From: Acanthosoma haemorrhoidale
Taxonomy: Eukaryota; Arthropoda; Insecta; Hemiptera; Acanthosomatidae
Direction: 5' to 3'
DNA: 64,000 bases
Assembly (NCBI GenBank): GCA_930367205.1
Contig: OV884011.1
Span: 109,731,139 to 109,795,138 of the forward strand
Position 1 is the first letter of the stretch, and the number at the start of each line of letters is the position of its first letter. Shown here in pieces: positions 12,818-24,880 of this stretch. The translations under genes were made by a program, and so were the position numbers. The notes beneath the pieces are model-generated. The model was not told the DNA's origin and made no database searches. It saw only the letters and a list, made by a program, of their open reading frames with translations.

Positions 12818-13559
12818 ATCGTCAACGCGACAATTGAAATACATTAAATTTACGACGATGTAAGTACGAGGTATGTGTTCACTAACGGCTGTGAAAAAGT
12901 TACCAACACTTAACTTTTCCGTTACAGTTAAAAAGAAACCCTACATATAACATGTATTGTTAATCAAGATGTTGAGATCTTTAATTTGATAACCTACTAC
13001 AAATCACAGCAAAATGTACTTTAAAAAAAAATTTAATTAGTATAACTTAATCATGTTTTATGGGATAACAGTATTTTATATACCGTAAAAACATCAAATA
13101 TCGTCAATACAAATGCAAACTTACGAAAAATATGTTTGGGGGGGAATTTTATAAAAAATCTAAGCATTTTGACCATACGTTAAAAAGTGCTAACATCAAA
13201 GACCTAGAACGAATAAAATCAACAAAAGGGGAGATTTCGGAATCCAAAATGTAAATGTTTTTTTGGCCCTTCTGAAAACCAACGCAAGTTAGCACTTGTA
13301 TTACGATATGACCGCCATTAAAAATGCCATCTGTCTAGTCTGTGCAGGGAACGGTGGATATAAAAGGCAGAAAAAGGAGGCACAGAGCAAGGTTTTCTGG
13401 TTTCGAAGAATCCACGAAATCATAAAAACCTGATTTCTAATGTCTCTCCCAATGTTGCTTTGATTGAAATTCTGATCGATGTAGCTTTTCCAATTATTTT
13501 ACAGCAATTGGTCTCATCATGGGGAAAATTTAATGTATTTCAATTGTCGCGTTGACGAT
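12818..13559. mobile_element. 742-bp non-autonomous element with perfect 34-bp terminal inverted repeats
   Basis: The left end begins ATCGTCAACGCGACAATTG (12818-12851) and the right end (13526-13559) is its exact reverse complement over 34 bp. There is no transposase, so this looks like a MITE or other non-autonomous DNA element. The left terminus also forms its own hairpin: TTACATCGTC (12814) pairs with GACGATGTAA (about 12854). The flanks give no unambiguous target duplication; TTA occurs beside both ends (12814-12816 and 13559-13561), which would fit a PIF/Harbinger-like three-base duplication if the true ends are offset by a base or two. The superfamily is therefore unassigned. Confidence 0.7.
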
Positions 13560-16500
13560 TAGGGTGTGGGGGAGGATTGTTGCGCCCTTATTTAATTTGG
13601 ACAACCAATTTAGTGGGCTAAAGTTAGGATACCCAAAGCAGCCTAATTAAATGGATTATATTAACTTTTTCCATTAATACCCTAGAAGGTATAAGTATAA
13701 GTATAACCACACCCAGGCCATAAGCCTCAAAACTGATGATGTGTTCAAGATGTAGAGTCAGTTGGATGCGTGTTAATTAAAATGACTGACTCCACCATAT
13801 AAGATAATAAAGGCCGGATATGGGCCATAAAACCAGTGCAGGTATTACGACAAACAAAGCTCGGTTAATAAGTACCTAGTGCAAGTAATACCACAATATC
13901 CTGAGAGGGGATTAGGGTTGCTGCCAGCCGGCAGCCATCCCACCGCCACCGAATATGTAAAAGAGCACCCGGCCCGCTTACCTGAATTAAATTATAATAA
14001 GGGGGCTTTCAACCCTTATTTCATTGCTTGTTTCTATTTGCTTTAATTTCACCTGAGGGTGCAATATAAAAATTCTACCAAAACGCAATATCGCTCCACA
14101 GCGCATATTAAAACATACAAATCATAGCGACAGAGCTTGTGAAAGCGAACATATGAAACGTATATGAATAGTCTGAAGATTTAAACTAAAATTATTCACT
14201 TTATAGATACATTTTTATAAATAGCCAACCAATAAATAGTTAAATAAGTAATACAAATTTAAGTAATATTGTACTTATAAAAAATAATATTTATATCAAA
14301 ATTAAATGTTTTTTTTTATTAAATTGATTTTAATATTATTGAAATCCATGCTGGATTGATTATCCTCTCTCTAGTTATTTTTTCGTAATTATATTAATCA
14401 ATGAAGTACTTATTTTAATAAGTGAAATATTTAGTCAACATTATACTTTGACCTTTCAAGGATAATATACATTTGTTTTAATTAAAAATGTCAAATCAAA
14501 ACAGCTTTATTTAGAAATAGGGAAGAAAGGCTTCTACTTTTGACTTATATGATAATTGTCACTATTTTACCTCTGTTCGCAAATATAAATAACAACTTGC
14601 TTCTGTTGCTAAATCTAACATGTGTATGAGTCACAGTCTTAGTTAAGTTCCACTGATTTACAGAAAACATACACACTTAGGCAGAGCAAAGGCTGGCTAC
14701 TAACTTGGTAGTATCTTCAATTGTAAATCTTACCTCATATATTGACTCTTTTTATATATACATCCTCGCAAGGTTATTGTACCTGTCCCATAGACTTTAG
14801 AATGCCACTCACTGCTATGGTGCTTCACCACGTAAAGTTCTCATCTGGTCTTCAGTTCTATGTTATCAAGTACCAGTTTCTGAGGTGACAAAATTTCTTT
14901 TGCCTTCCTTTGAGTCACTCTTGGACCGTTTATTTTTGTTTACTTAATGTGCAACACTTTAGTAAAATTAGCCAAGCAAGTTATTCAATCTTTGCTGTTT
15001 GGTCTATCCTCACCATTTGCCATTTGAAAGACGTATCTCTCCTTCTCTTCACACCTGTAGATCATCTTAATACTGAAAATAGCAATCATATCCATCTTCA
15101 TAAAGCATGATTAAATACCACTAATTGATTGTAAAACATAAAACATTGTTTTTAATCAATTTTCAGTAGGCTATACAGTTTAAGGTCACGAACTTGCACT
15201 GAATATTTTATGTTAAAGCTTATTTGGAATATAATTAAAAACAGTCATTAAAAATGTATTCTAATCGTTTCCACACCATTAGAAAAATCCTCGATTTTGT
15301 GATACATCATAATTGACTTGAGTTTTTCAGTGTTTTTCATTATGTTATCGAAGATAGTTTTATATCCTTTAAGATTCTTAAGGGGATAACCTATTTTTTC
15401 ATTCTATTTTATTATATACTTAAAAAAGTGTAATAACATCTCCCAGAATAATAGAATATACAAATCTATCTAAATATAATTAAAATTTTAAAGTAAGATA
15501 TTTTTATGTGTTATTTAAAGAATAGTTAATTAGTATTAACAAATTCCAGTTCGTAATGATTAGAGAAGTTAATGAAATGAATTAAGAAACAACAAATTTA
15601 GTTATGCTAATTAATCCGAGGGGAGCCAGAGCAGCATATCGATCGGAAGGTGTTCAATTAATAATTAGTAGTTGAATAATCAGATTTTCCTCAGGGCTAT
15701 CATAGACATTATACACTTTTAAATTGTTATTGTGTAATATATATAATTAGTGAACGAATCAGTCGTAGTACATTTTACTGTATAAATGTAATCATACTAC
15801 AGATATTTATCACAACTTAACAGTAACAGATTATTAGCGTCCAGTATAATCAAATGGTGCTAATCAATCAGTAATTAAAACTTAAAACAGTATATTTATC
15901 ATGCAATTTCTTTAGCTAATAGTAAAACAACAAATACTTTTATACAAAAATATACAAACCTATAAGAAGGGGAATTGGGTATTCTACCCTGTTAGAGGAG
16001 GTTTGCCCGGACAAAAAGACCTTATCAGCCCTTAGCCACTCTAACATGTACAAGGGAGAACTTTGATTTGCTCTGAAGGGCTGCTGGCCCCCTACCGATC
16101 AAAGACCAATACCACAACCGCCCCTTCTTGGTATAATAGCCCTCGAACATTTCTCGCAACTTGTTAAAAAATAAAGAAAATTGAAAAAAATTCGAAGGGA
16201 ACAAATAAAAAGGGACACAAGAGGAAAGGGATGAAGGAAGGAATACAAATAAAAAAAGGACACGGAAAAGGGGAAAGGAAGACCAGCAAGAGACTCAAAA
16301 CAGATTAATTTATATGTAAATGAGAATTCGGGGTAAATCCGATGTTGATTCGGCTTCATTAAAAGTAATTCTACCGAAACCCTGCTCCCTTAATATGTGA
16401 GTCTTTTCTACAACCCCATTTCCTAAAAATACAGGCCTCTAAAACCATCTAATCTTAATATATAAATATTCATTCAAGCCCAAATAAGATGCATTTATCT

Positions 16501-17529
16501 CGAAACAACGCTCTGTATGCATTCGGTGTGCCGTATGGCTTGACATCTCTTAAAAGGGTTAGGCCGACGATACAACTGGTACAAACTATACATACAGCTG
16601 TCATCCTACTATAACTAGTGATTTGACGCTAATATCAGTCATTTTATTTTGGATCATAGCCCTACACTGTTTGGCTTAGCAAATGAAGTAGTGACCTTCC
16701 AATTCAAAAGGCTTCAATGTTTTTCAATCAATGATTTTAGTCGATGACCATCCTGTAATTTATCGTTCAAAAGATATCTAGGGCATAAAATACAAAATCC
16801 AAGACACAATAAATAGAATATATGATTGGGCTATCCCGGAATCCGGAATAAAATTCAATAGAAAAAAAAGAATATGTAGAAACTTTAGAAGGATCCGAAA
16901 CCAACCGTTTCTCGAGTAACACCTACATTGATAGCCATACATACATAGAAAAATGTATGAATTAGCTGCAAGTACGAATACTCAGTGGCACTGCATGGGG
17001 ATAGCACTACATGAATCTAAGTTTATCAGCCGTTGGTTCGCTCCAAACAGATGTTTATATATGGTTCAAGGTGCTGTTTACAATGCTCAACAGCAGCCTT
17101 TTGTAATAGTAATCTATACTGTCTCCATAGCAGTAAGCTGACTGTCTCCTCTGTCCTTCAGAAGAAACAAGCAAACTACATATACAAACTATACCAGATA
17201 ACATCCCATCCAGCCTATAATTACATCTTCTGGCCCAAGTTCTGAGGGAAATGTGACCGTCAACAAAACTCGATATTTACCCAAACGAATTTCAGCCGCA
17301 GTCCTTGACTAGATTTATTTTTCCCAATTATACGAAATAACTACACTACTTCATGGACACATCAGCACACAATTGTATACCTGAAACTTTCAAAATTCCA
17401 CAAACCAAGCACAAGCACTTCAAAATTGAAATAAAAACCAACAGTTACGAACCTTCACAGACATAACAGGAAGAAAATAGGAAAATTCAACAATTCAACT
17501 GCATATAGCTTCTTAAATTTTTTAAGAAT
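13560..17529. other. non-coding stretch, possibly with unidentified repeats
   Basis: No gene is supported. A G+C-richer stretch at about 13700-14030 and a purine-rich stretch at 15960-16380 resemble repeat DNA but match nothing else I could find in this window. The open frames at 16099 (minus) and 16953-17245 (plus) have no domain. The region just left of 17530 may contain decayed LINE sequence upstream of the RNase H fragment. Confidence 0.4.
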
Positions 17530-18150
17530 TCAACTCACGAATACTCCACCGGCAATGAAGCACCTGTATTGCTTGCATCTGCACTACATAATTTAATGCT
17601 ACAAAAAACAACTATCATCCGACTCCCTCAGTGCATACAACGGCCTAACCATTATGAACTCCGACAATGCAGTAGTAAACGAATTCACGAATACCTAACT
17701 ATGTTGAAAGAAGTTAATAAATCCACACAATTTATATGGGCTCTATCCCGTATAGGCGCCAAAGGAAATGAGATGGCCGATAAAGCTGCCTTACACAGGC
17801 CGGGGCTGTACTAAATGCACCCCTCCAGCTTTGAAACGAGGAATTGGTAACGGACGGCAGCAGATGTATGATGAGAGTCCACCAAGTGAGCTTAGTGATA
17901 TCAAGAGAGTGGTGGTAAAAATATGGGACAGCTCAAGCCGCAGGAACCGCAGCGAGGAGATTGTCCTGACGATATTCGGAATTGGAAATATCAGACTCGC
18001 CCATCAATATCTCATAAAGCAGGAACCACCTCCGAGTGGAACGTTATACTTACGATAAAACATCTACTTCAAGACTGTCCATTATATTGCAGGAAACTTA
18101 CTGACACCGGAATAAGTTTAAATATATCAAAACCACTCAAAAATTGACTC
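17530..18150 (+). pseudogene. I-type LINE, RNase H domain and C-terminus, frameshifted
   Basis: Three reading frames together give the end of a LINE polyprotein. One frame gives LSSDSLSAYNGL (about 17610-17650), matching the RNase H 'SDS.SA' motif with its catalytic Asp. A second gives FIWALSRIGAKGNEMADKAA (17740-17800), matching the family's 'WvPsHvGi.GNE.AD.AA'. Downstream frames give RLAHQYLI...EPPPSG and KHLLQDCPLYCRK, matching the C-terminal 'tH.yLl..e.PP.C...HiL.eCp.y' motif. Such an RNase H is typical of I-clade and related non-LTR elements. At least two frameshifts and a stop after FTNT show that it is dead. G+C-richer sequence to about 18520 may be its 3' untranslated region. No poly-A or target duplication is evident. 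Confidence 0.6.
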
Positions 18151-21094
18151 TACTCCAACACATTTAAAACAAATCTAAGTTTGTCCATAATAAGATAGAA
18201 AAAAACCTTAATAAAACTACAGACTAAACAATGCTTCCTAAACTGAAGCAGTATTGATTATCACATGATAACAATTAGAGGGTGGGAGCTGCCGGGTCCT
18301 GCTGCTTGGGGTCTTTGTCTCCTAGAGCATGTTGGACTCCGTAGGCAAGGATAATTCACATCCCCCATCCAACCTCCGTGTCCGAAGAATAGAGTTCTAT
18401 ACCTGACAAGTAGACCTGGCACCGGAAGCTCGGACGGCTTCGGGAAGGGGGGAGGTCCTCACTGACATCCATCAAAGCTCATCATATCACTGTATACAAA
18501 ACCTATAGTACTTACCCCAATAAAATATTGACATAAAAGCCTAACTTTTTAAACCTCTGTTTACATCGACTCTCAGAATTTTCGTATATTTGAAATTATT
18601 TATCTGCTTCAACGACTTTCTGAGTTTGGTATAAAAATCATAACTTTAAATATTTAATAGATTATAATCTAGAACCTCATTCATTTTAAATGACATAGCA
18701 CGGTTTATTATCATTAGTGATCATTCCCGTTATTATATTTTTATAAAAAAATTATCCGCATATTTCCAGTTGTGAAATAAACGTTAAAGTTTCAGGTAGT
18801 TTGAGTATAGATAGGCAGGTTGATGCAATTAACTAGGCGTTGAATTAATCGGATTCAATACCATCGAATATGCTGGGCTAGCAGAGCACTGACCTGGCTG
18901 CCTAGCTAACAAGCCACTCACGTTACATTTTATCTTGAATTCCCTAATACGTTTCTAATTTATAAAACCACCACTAGTGACGTTTGCTCTGGACAATATT
19001 TTATGCAGGCCGGGCATTAACCCCTTATCTTGTCATAATTATAGAGAAATGGGTCCCCTGTTTTGATAAATCAGGTATCAAATATAGAAGTCATTACCAC
19101 TCATACCCGCGAAGATACCGAGGCGATTACAGGATAAGTTAATAGAAAAAGAAGAAACTTGGTTAACCGCCTCAGGCCCTCCCTATTTATGTTGCCAGCA
19201 TAACCTCACGGGGCTAAGGCCACCTCAACTGTGCCTTACCTCAACAAATCCTGAAAAAAACATCCAGTTCTTTACCCTTTATCGTAATTAGGCCCATTTA
19301 AAAAAAAAAAAATGTTACAAACGTTCTTATCTAACGGCGAGAAGAAATATATGTATCGAGATATTTGTATGATGATAAACCCTAATAACAGTGTTTTCGT
19401 TTAACATCTATACCGTGAACCCTATAATTTGATTCAAGTCATCGGCATACATATAAATATAATGTTTTTATTTTTGTTTTTGTTAGTTTGAGCAATACTG
19501 TTTTTCTGTTAACTTTAGCATTTTGTTTTTTGACTAATGTTCCAAAGCCGATAAGTCTAATGATTTACCCTCAAACCAGTTGTAAAAATATGCACTGATT
19601 TAGCCATTAGGATTTACGGACTTATCTTGTTAACGTTGGCTTGTGTACAATGAGTTGAGAAGTGGTTATGTCAGGTGAATTTTGATCAGAATTAAAAAGA
19701 CACGTCGAAACAGAAACTCCATTCGACACTTACTCATGTTTAATGGAGTTGGTATTTTTTATTTTCATTATATCAAATGGGAAGACAATATGAAATAAAG
19801 CGTTCAAGTTTAAGTCACCTGTTCAAAGGTGACTTACTATGACTGTGACAAATACACAGGTGAAACAATGGTTTCGGATTTTGAAACCAAATTCAACGAC
19901 GAATCCTTAAAAACCGAAAACTGGGGTGCATAAATTATAAGTTTGAAAGACAAATTGTTGGGAAGTAGTAATTTCTAATAAAAGATGATGGCGCAAATAC
20001 CTTGATTAGCTCACATAAAAGAGGTGAATAAATCTTTATTCTAATTCGAAGGGGGAAAACTTTCGTCTGTTAGAACTTTCTAAATTAATGATTCCAATTT
20101 AAATAATTTCACCTCTCTTTCTTTCCGTAAAATACAGAATATTAACTTGCAAATTTCTAGCCTGGGTATTGATTTTTATGCTGCCATAATGCTAGAGAAG
20201 AAAGAGAAAATAACTCGGATGAAATTAAAATTTAAAAACTCCATTGAAGAAGAATCTTGAAGTGAGCCGTTTAACTTTTGAATGGAATCGGTTGTAAGGT
20301 ATTCTTTTTTCAATTTCATAATCTCTTTTTTCCCTTGATCATTTCGAGTTGTTGAGTAAAGCGCTGAATCCAATAGAAAATGGTTTCCTCTTCGTAACAT
20401 TGTAATATCCATGTTTTATTTTTCTAAATACAAAGGTGCGAATATTACACTTAATAATGAGTTGAATCAGACCCTAAAAAATACCCAACAAGGATAATAG
20501 GCGAGTTAGACATTAATTGTGAAGACGAGGATAAGACTTGGTCCAAGGAAGCTCACAAGATAATGCGATCCTGCTTTGCTCATTAGTCGCTTTCCCTTTA
20601 TTTATCACCTTTTGTCCTGGATCTAGGTCGCAGTTCCGCCTCGCCTTTATTAATGCCTGTTGCTCCTATGTTCGTTGATTAGGTCGGTTCGCTACCGCCT
20701 TTGGCAGGTTAACGGCTGTGGCGTGCTCATTTGCTGACAGTCATGTGGCCTCTGCACTGTCAACAACTTCCTAATGTCTTGGCTTAATTATTCCCATTCA
20801 ATGAGCGCGCGGCGCAAAAGCTGTCCCTGAAAAGAGGAATGCTTAGTAGAAAAACTTAATTTTCCATAAAAGTTCGTTTTTTACGATTTACAGGTTTTTA
20901 TTTATTCGTTTTGAGGCCTTTACCACCATTGCCAAAAGTCTTCTAGACTATGTTGCTAAATCGTTTTGAGGAAACTGAAGAGCCTTGCAATTTGTCATTG
21001 TTATGTCTGTGAAATCGTGTGAGTCCGGGAATTATAATGAATAGGTTACCTCTATTACCTCTCTATTATTTTTTTTTCACAAATAATTACCAGA
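18151..21094. other. non-coding stretch
   Basis: The first 370 bp are probably the 3' untranslated region of the preceding LINE. The rest shows no gene. A G+C-richer patch lies at about 20600-20830; it has no open frame and could be regulatory DNA or an old repeat. Confidence 0.45.
19812..19835. other. perfect short hairpin
   Basis: AAGTCACC and GGTGACTT form an 8-bp perfect stem around an 8-nt loop (TGTTCAAA). There is no T run or flanking gene to suggest a function. Confidence 0.6.
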
Positions 21095-21440
21095 CCAATT
21101 GACGAATAGGCAAGGCATTGGCTGATAAAGATTTGCGGGAGTTATGACAATCATTTAAGTTCGGGGTGTTCTTGAATTTGGGGCGCTCTAGCATTATATG
21201 GTACCCTGATCGGCAAAATTTGCAGTTGTTACATGTTAGAGCTTCTATTTTGCGGAGCAGATAGCAGCGTGAAAACATACCAATGGCTCAATCGTTCTTC
21301 TTCCCAGAGGTTTTCCTTTCTAGAACTTCTGTCAGACGTTTGCCATGTAAGGAAGCGTCTGATGTTCTATTGCTCTTCGCGATGAGTCTACAGTTCATAA
21401 CCCTCTCTCTAGTCCAATCATCCAGTAGAACTGTTGCTTT
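21095..21440 (-). pseudogene. probable LINE C-terminal fragment
   Basis: The minus-strand frame at 21278-21087 reads LTCNNCKFC...YHIMLERPKFKN, which resembles the 'C..C......HiLleCp.f....' zinc-binding tail that follows the RT/RNase H domain in many non-LTR elements, here with Cys replaced by Arg in 'LERP'. A different minus frame upstream (DWTRERVMNCRLIAKSN, about 21420-21370) continues the coding-like composition but is broken by a stop. The fragment is too short and decayed for a clade call. A chance resemblance is possible. Confidence 0.3.
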
Positions 21441-23754
21441 GATAGTAGTATGTTTTCATTGGCTCGAAGAGTAGTGACATAGTACAAACTCCCATTGCCT
21501 CTGAATTCACTGTGATTATATAAGAAGTAACTTAATTCAAATGAATTCTTCTTATTTAGCACAAATTTTGTTACCACCACTAATTGATCATAATATTACA
21601 GATTTACTATTGGATTGGGAAGATTAGAACAGAGGAAAATCAATGATTTTCGGTCGTAATTGGTTAAACTCTTGACATTAATTTTTAGGTGGACCGACGT
21701 GAAGAATTAAGGCAGTATTTTTTTTAAGGATGTGAAGTATGCCTCTAAAGCATATATGAAAAGCCATACTAAACCTTTTGCGATAACTTATCTAATACTG
21801 CAAACTAATTTTAATGAAAGCAGACCGGCCTCACCTGAAGTAAAATAAGAGCTATCGACCTTCAGTTAAAGTAAAAATAAAATTAATTTCCCGGAAGTGT
21901 TTTAATTTGAGTCACAACGAGATGAAACGATGGAGGAAATATCATTAAAAGTAGATTTTATTTTTATTCCAAATAGATAGAAATATTTTAGATGTGGGGT
22001 TCTAAACATTATAATTGTTTTTCACATCATAAAAGTAAGTTTTATGTATTATAAACATTACACAGAAAGCCGGAAGACTTACCGTATGATAGGACGCACT
22101 GAAGCCAATGGTCTTTGGCGTTAGGTTGGTACCTTTCCACCCTAATATCGGTTTTACAACCCGAAATTTCTACTGATTTATTTAAGTTGGCAGTCATTTA
22201 TCACGTGACGTGAGTGAATTCCGAAGCAGGCGTATCATACATACAACATTTAGCCTTCCTGAATGACCTCGATTATTTCACTCCACGAAATGCACAACCT
22301 TCCAAGTATCTAATTGATAAACAGCCTAAAGTTACATTTTATCTCATTATAAGTAATTGCAGGTAATATGATACACCGATGATGTAGGGGATGCATAGCC
22401 GCTTAAAAGGAAAATTACTGCCGTTTTCGATTCGCAGTTTTCTTGCTAAACGCTTAAGTTTCCTATCAATTAATTAATAAACCGATCTCAATTATTTTTT
22501 ATCACATTTTTGGAGTCATCATTTGGCAAGAACGATATTATTGATATTTTTAACAAGGGTTTTGTTATAAAATGCTTAGATCGAACAATTATAATTAATT
22601 ATTATATGCGTCATCATGTGGAGGTTTGGTTAAAAATGACTCCTGGCCAAGCAGACCATTACCAAAATACACACAGACATACACAAATATTCAGACGGTC
22701 ATTATTGAACCAAAAAACGCACCATTAACTAAACTTTAAACATTTGCTAAATAAATTATAAGATCAGATAAGTAGAAGAGGCTGTGTAAATTTTAGTTCG
22801 TAGTAGTGTTACGTCGGAACAATAATTAATACTTCTTGAATATGCAAGAATATCTGTTCACTTAATGGGTAAAACCTAGTTTTTAATCAAATTATTTTTT
22901 AGCATTCTGAAACTGGTACACTTTACATGGTACGCTTTAACGGACATTAGAAGGATTATAAGTGGAGTAGGCTAGGATAGGAGATCTAGAGAACTCGGTC
23001 TGGAGTTGGCAGCGGTGATCTATAGTGACTGAAGTCAAGTGGACTAAATCATTTTTGAAGTTGTCTTAACGCTCAGATAAGCACAGCAAGAAAACTTATC
23101 ATTCCAAGTCCCTCTATCAGCTGTAAAAATATTAGAAACATTTTTTATTATAACATTATTTTCTAGGTAACAAGGATAACCAAAATGTATTTGAAAAAGG
23201 CAAATAAAACAGAAGAATTATTATTGTTAATAATCATAAAATGACGATGTTAATTTTTTGAATACATACAGGCAGACATTGTGACTTTGTAGTGTAAAGC
23301 CACCAAACAATCGTATTTTGACGCGATATATTTCACAATAGGGATTCCTAACTGCATCAACTTGCTTTCTATTTTGTCAACGTAATAAAACCTTTTCTGA
23401 ACTGGAGAACCTTTCAGGAAATGAACAAAAAATTCATAAAACTCAATGATATAGTAACTAAAACAAATTGTATAAATGCCTTTTGTGTTCGAGTATTTGA
23501 GAACACCTGAAATTTCTTATAAATTTAGATTCGTTTTTGGACAATAATACAAAGAACCAATCTAAAAGCCAAATTTTCAGGTGTGTAGGGGGGGGATCTT
23601 CTGTATCCCTGATAATACATATTTTGGAGAAAACTAATATTAATGACAATTATAATCTTTCCCTAATCTTCGGCGACTCCCACGCTCTTAATATTTATTA
23701 TTATGTTTTTTTAATTTACAGCTACTCATAAATTGGTACTTATTCATAATAATT
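21441..23754. other. A+T-rich non-coding stretch
   Basis: No gene, RNA or terminal repeat is recognised. The scattered open frames are short and A+T-rich and overlap on both strands. Confidence 0.5.
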
Positions 23755-23831
23755 ATTGTGACAAAATTACAATCTGCCTTATTGGGTAATAAGTAATTGT
23801 GGTCAATGTGCCCATGTATACCATATTTACG
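23755..23831 (-). mobile_element. Jockey-A LINE 3' tail fragment
   Basis: The plus-strand text AAAATTACAATCTGCCTTAT, then AATAAGTAATTGTGG and CCATATTTAC, matches the 3' terminal sequence shared by the copies at 29390, 36140, 44690, 48340, 62540 and 62995. Only about 77 bp of the tail is present, as expected for a severely 5'-truncated insertion. Confidence 0.65.
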
Positions 23832-24114
23832 AGTCTTATAAATTACTGAATACGCTTGATCGGATTTTTGCATTAACCAGTGTGAAATAGAAGGAACCAT
23901 GCAGGTAATATAGTATAAAGACAGTAGAACATGTAAATAATGAAAGACCTATTTTGTAGGTTGCACTGTTTAGAGGAAGACATAAACAACACATATAAAT
24001 TAAAAGTAGTCAATAAAATAGAAAAAGATAAAATCTATAGGTTTAGTTATCGAATGAAAAATATTACTACCTGTCGGGCTCAGTTTATATAATATACCTG
24101 AGTATCCCCAAAGT

Positions 24115-24880
24115 GGGGAAGAGATGCCCGCCGCGGGCTAGGGTCGCTACAACCTCCTAGCCACCGTCCGGCGAGCGCCCAGAAAGAGACAGAGCGGGCG
24201 GACCTTTCGCCCTGGCTGCCGACCTAGTCGGCGGGCAGCTTTAATTTGCTTTGATCTGACTCCATAAGATCTTTTAGAAGGTGCGTGTGCCCCGACAAAG
24301 CACTGTGTTCAGGAGAAGAGGTACAGGGTAGGTTTAAAGGTAGCTTATGTGGTCTTGGAATGACCACGAATTCACACTCGGTGTCTAAGGGTAGGCGAAA
24401 ACCGTCCGGATCGCAAAAGCGAGTGTGAACCGGAGAGAGGCAGACTGGATTGCCATGGGAGACACTGCTAGGGAAATTTGCAGGGCCACGGCAACCGTCG
24501 TTCGTGAAGGAGAGGTCTCTCCCAAGGAGGTGCTAGTTTTAGCGAGACGAAGGCAGAGATTCCCACTAGGAAGGTGTGGGGTCTGACAACGCCGGACTAA
24601 AACATAGCGAGGTTAGGAGAGAGATGTGCAGAGGTAGTTGAATGAGAAGTCCATGGTTTTGAGTAGAGCAGCAGGCGCCAGCGCAGAGAGAGAGAGAGAG
24701 AGAGAGAGAGAAGTGTTCAAGGTGCCGGTTGGTTTCTGTCTGGCCCCTGACTGAGGGGCTCGGGCTTATATAGCCGGCTCGCCCTGGAGGGGATGGCCCC
24801 CTACCAGGTGGCTAGGAGAGGAAGTGGGGATGGGCTCCCACTCTACTGATTCCTCCCGCTACTCTCACTTAGTCATAATC
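24115..24880 (-). mobile_element. RepA dispersed repeat, copy 2, with promoter-like upstream region
   Basis: Positions 24115-24655 match RepA copy 1 in the same orientation. Upstream on the sense strand lie a GA/CT microsatellite (about 24683-24711), a TATATAAG box (24772-24765) and a G+C-rich segment out to about 24880. An ATG in a strong context (AAAACC-ATGG) lies just upstream of the RepA core, but its frame closes after 13 codons. The conserved peptide LSPVHTR..DPDGFRLPLD can be read downstream. The layout of TATA, leader, short ORF and downstream region matches copy 3. Confidence 0.7.
24765..24772 (-). promoter_or_regulatory. TATA box of RepA copy 2
   Basis: TATATAAG sits in a G+C-rich setting (GCCGGC-TATATAAG-CCCGAG) on the minus strand, upstream of the RepA core. 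Copy 3 has TATAAATA in the equivalent place (43001-43008), which supports a pol II promoter belonging to the repeat. Confidence 0.45.
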
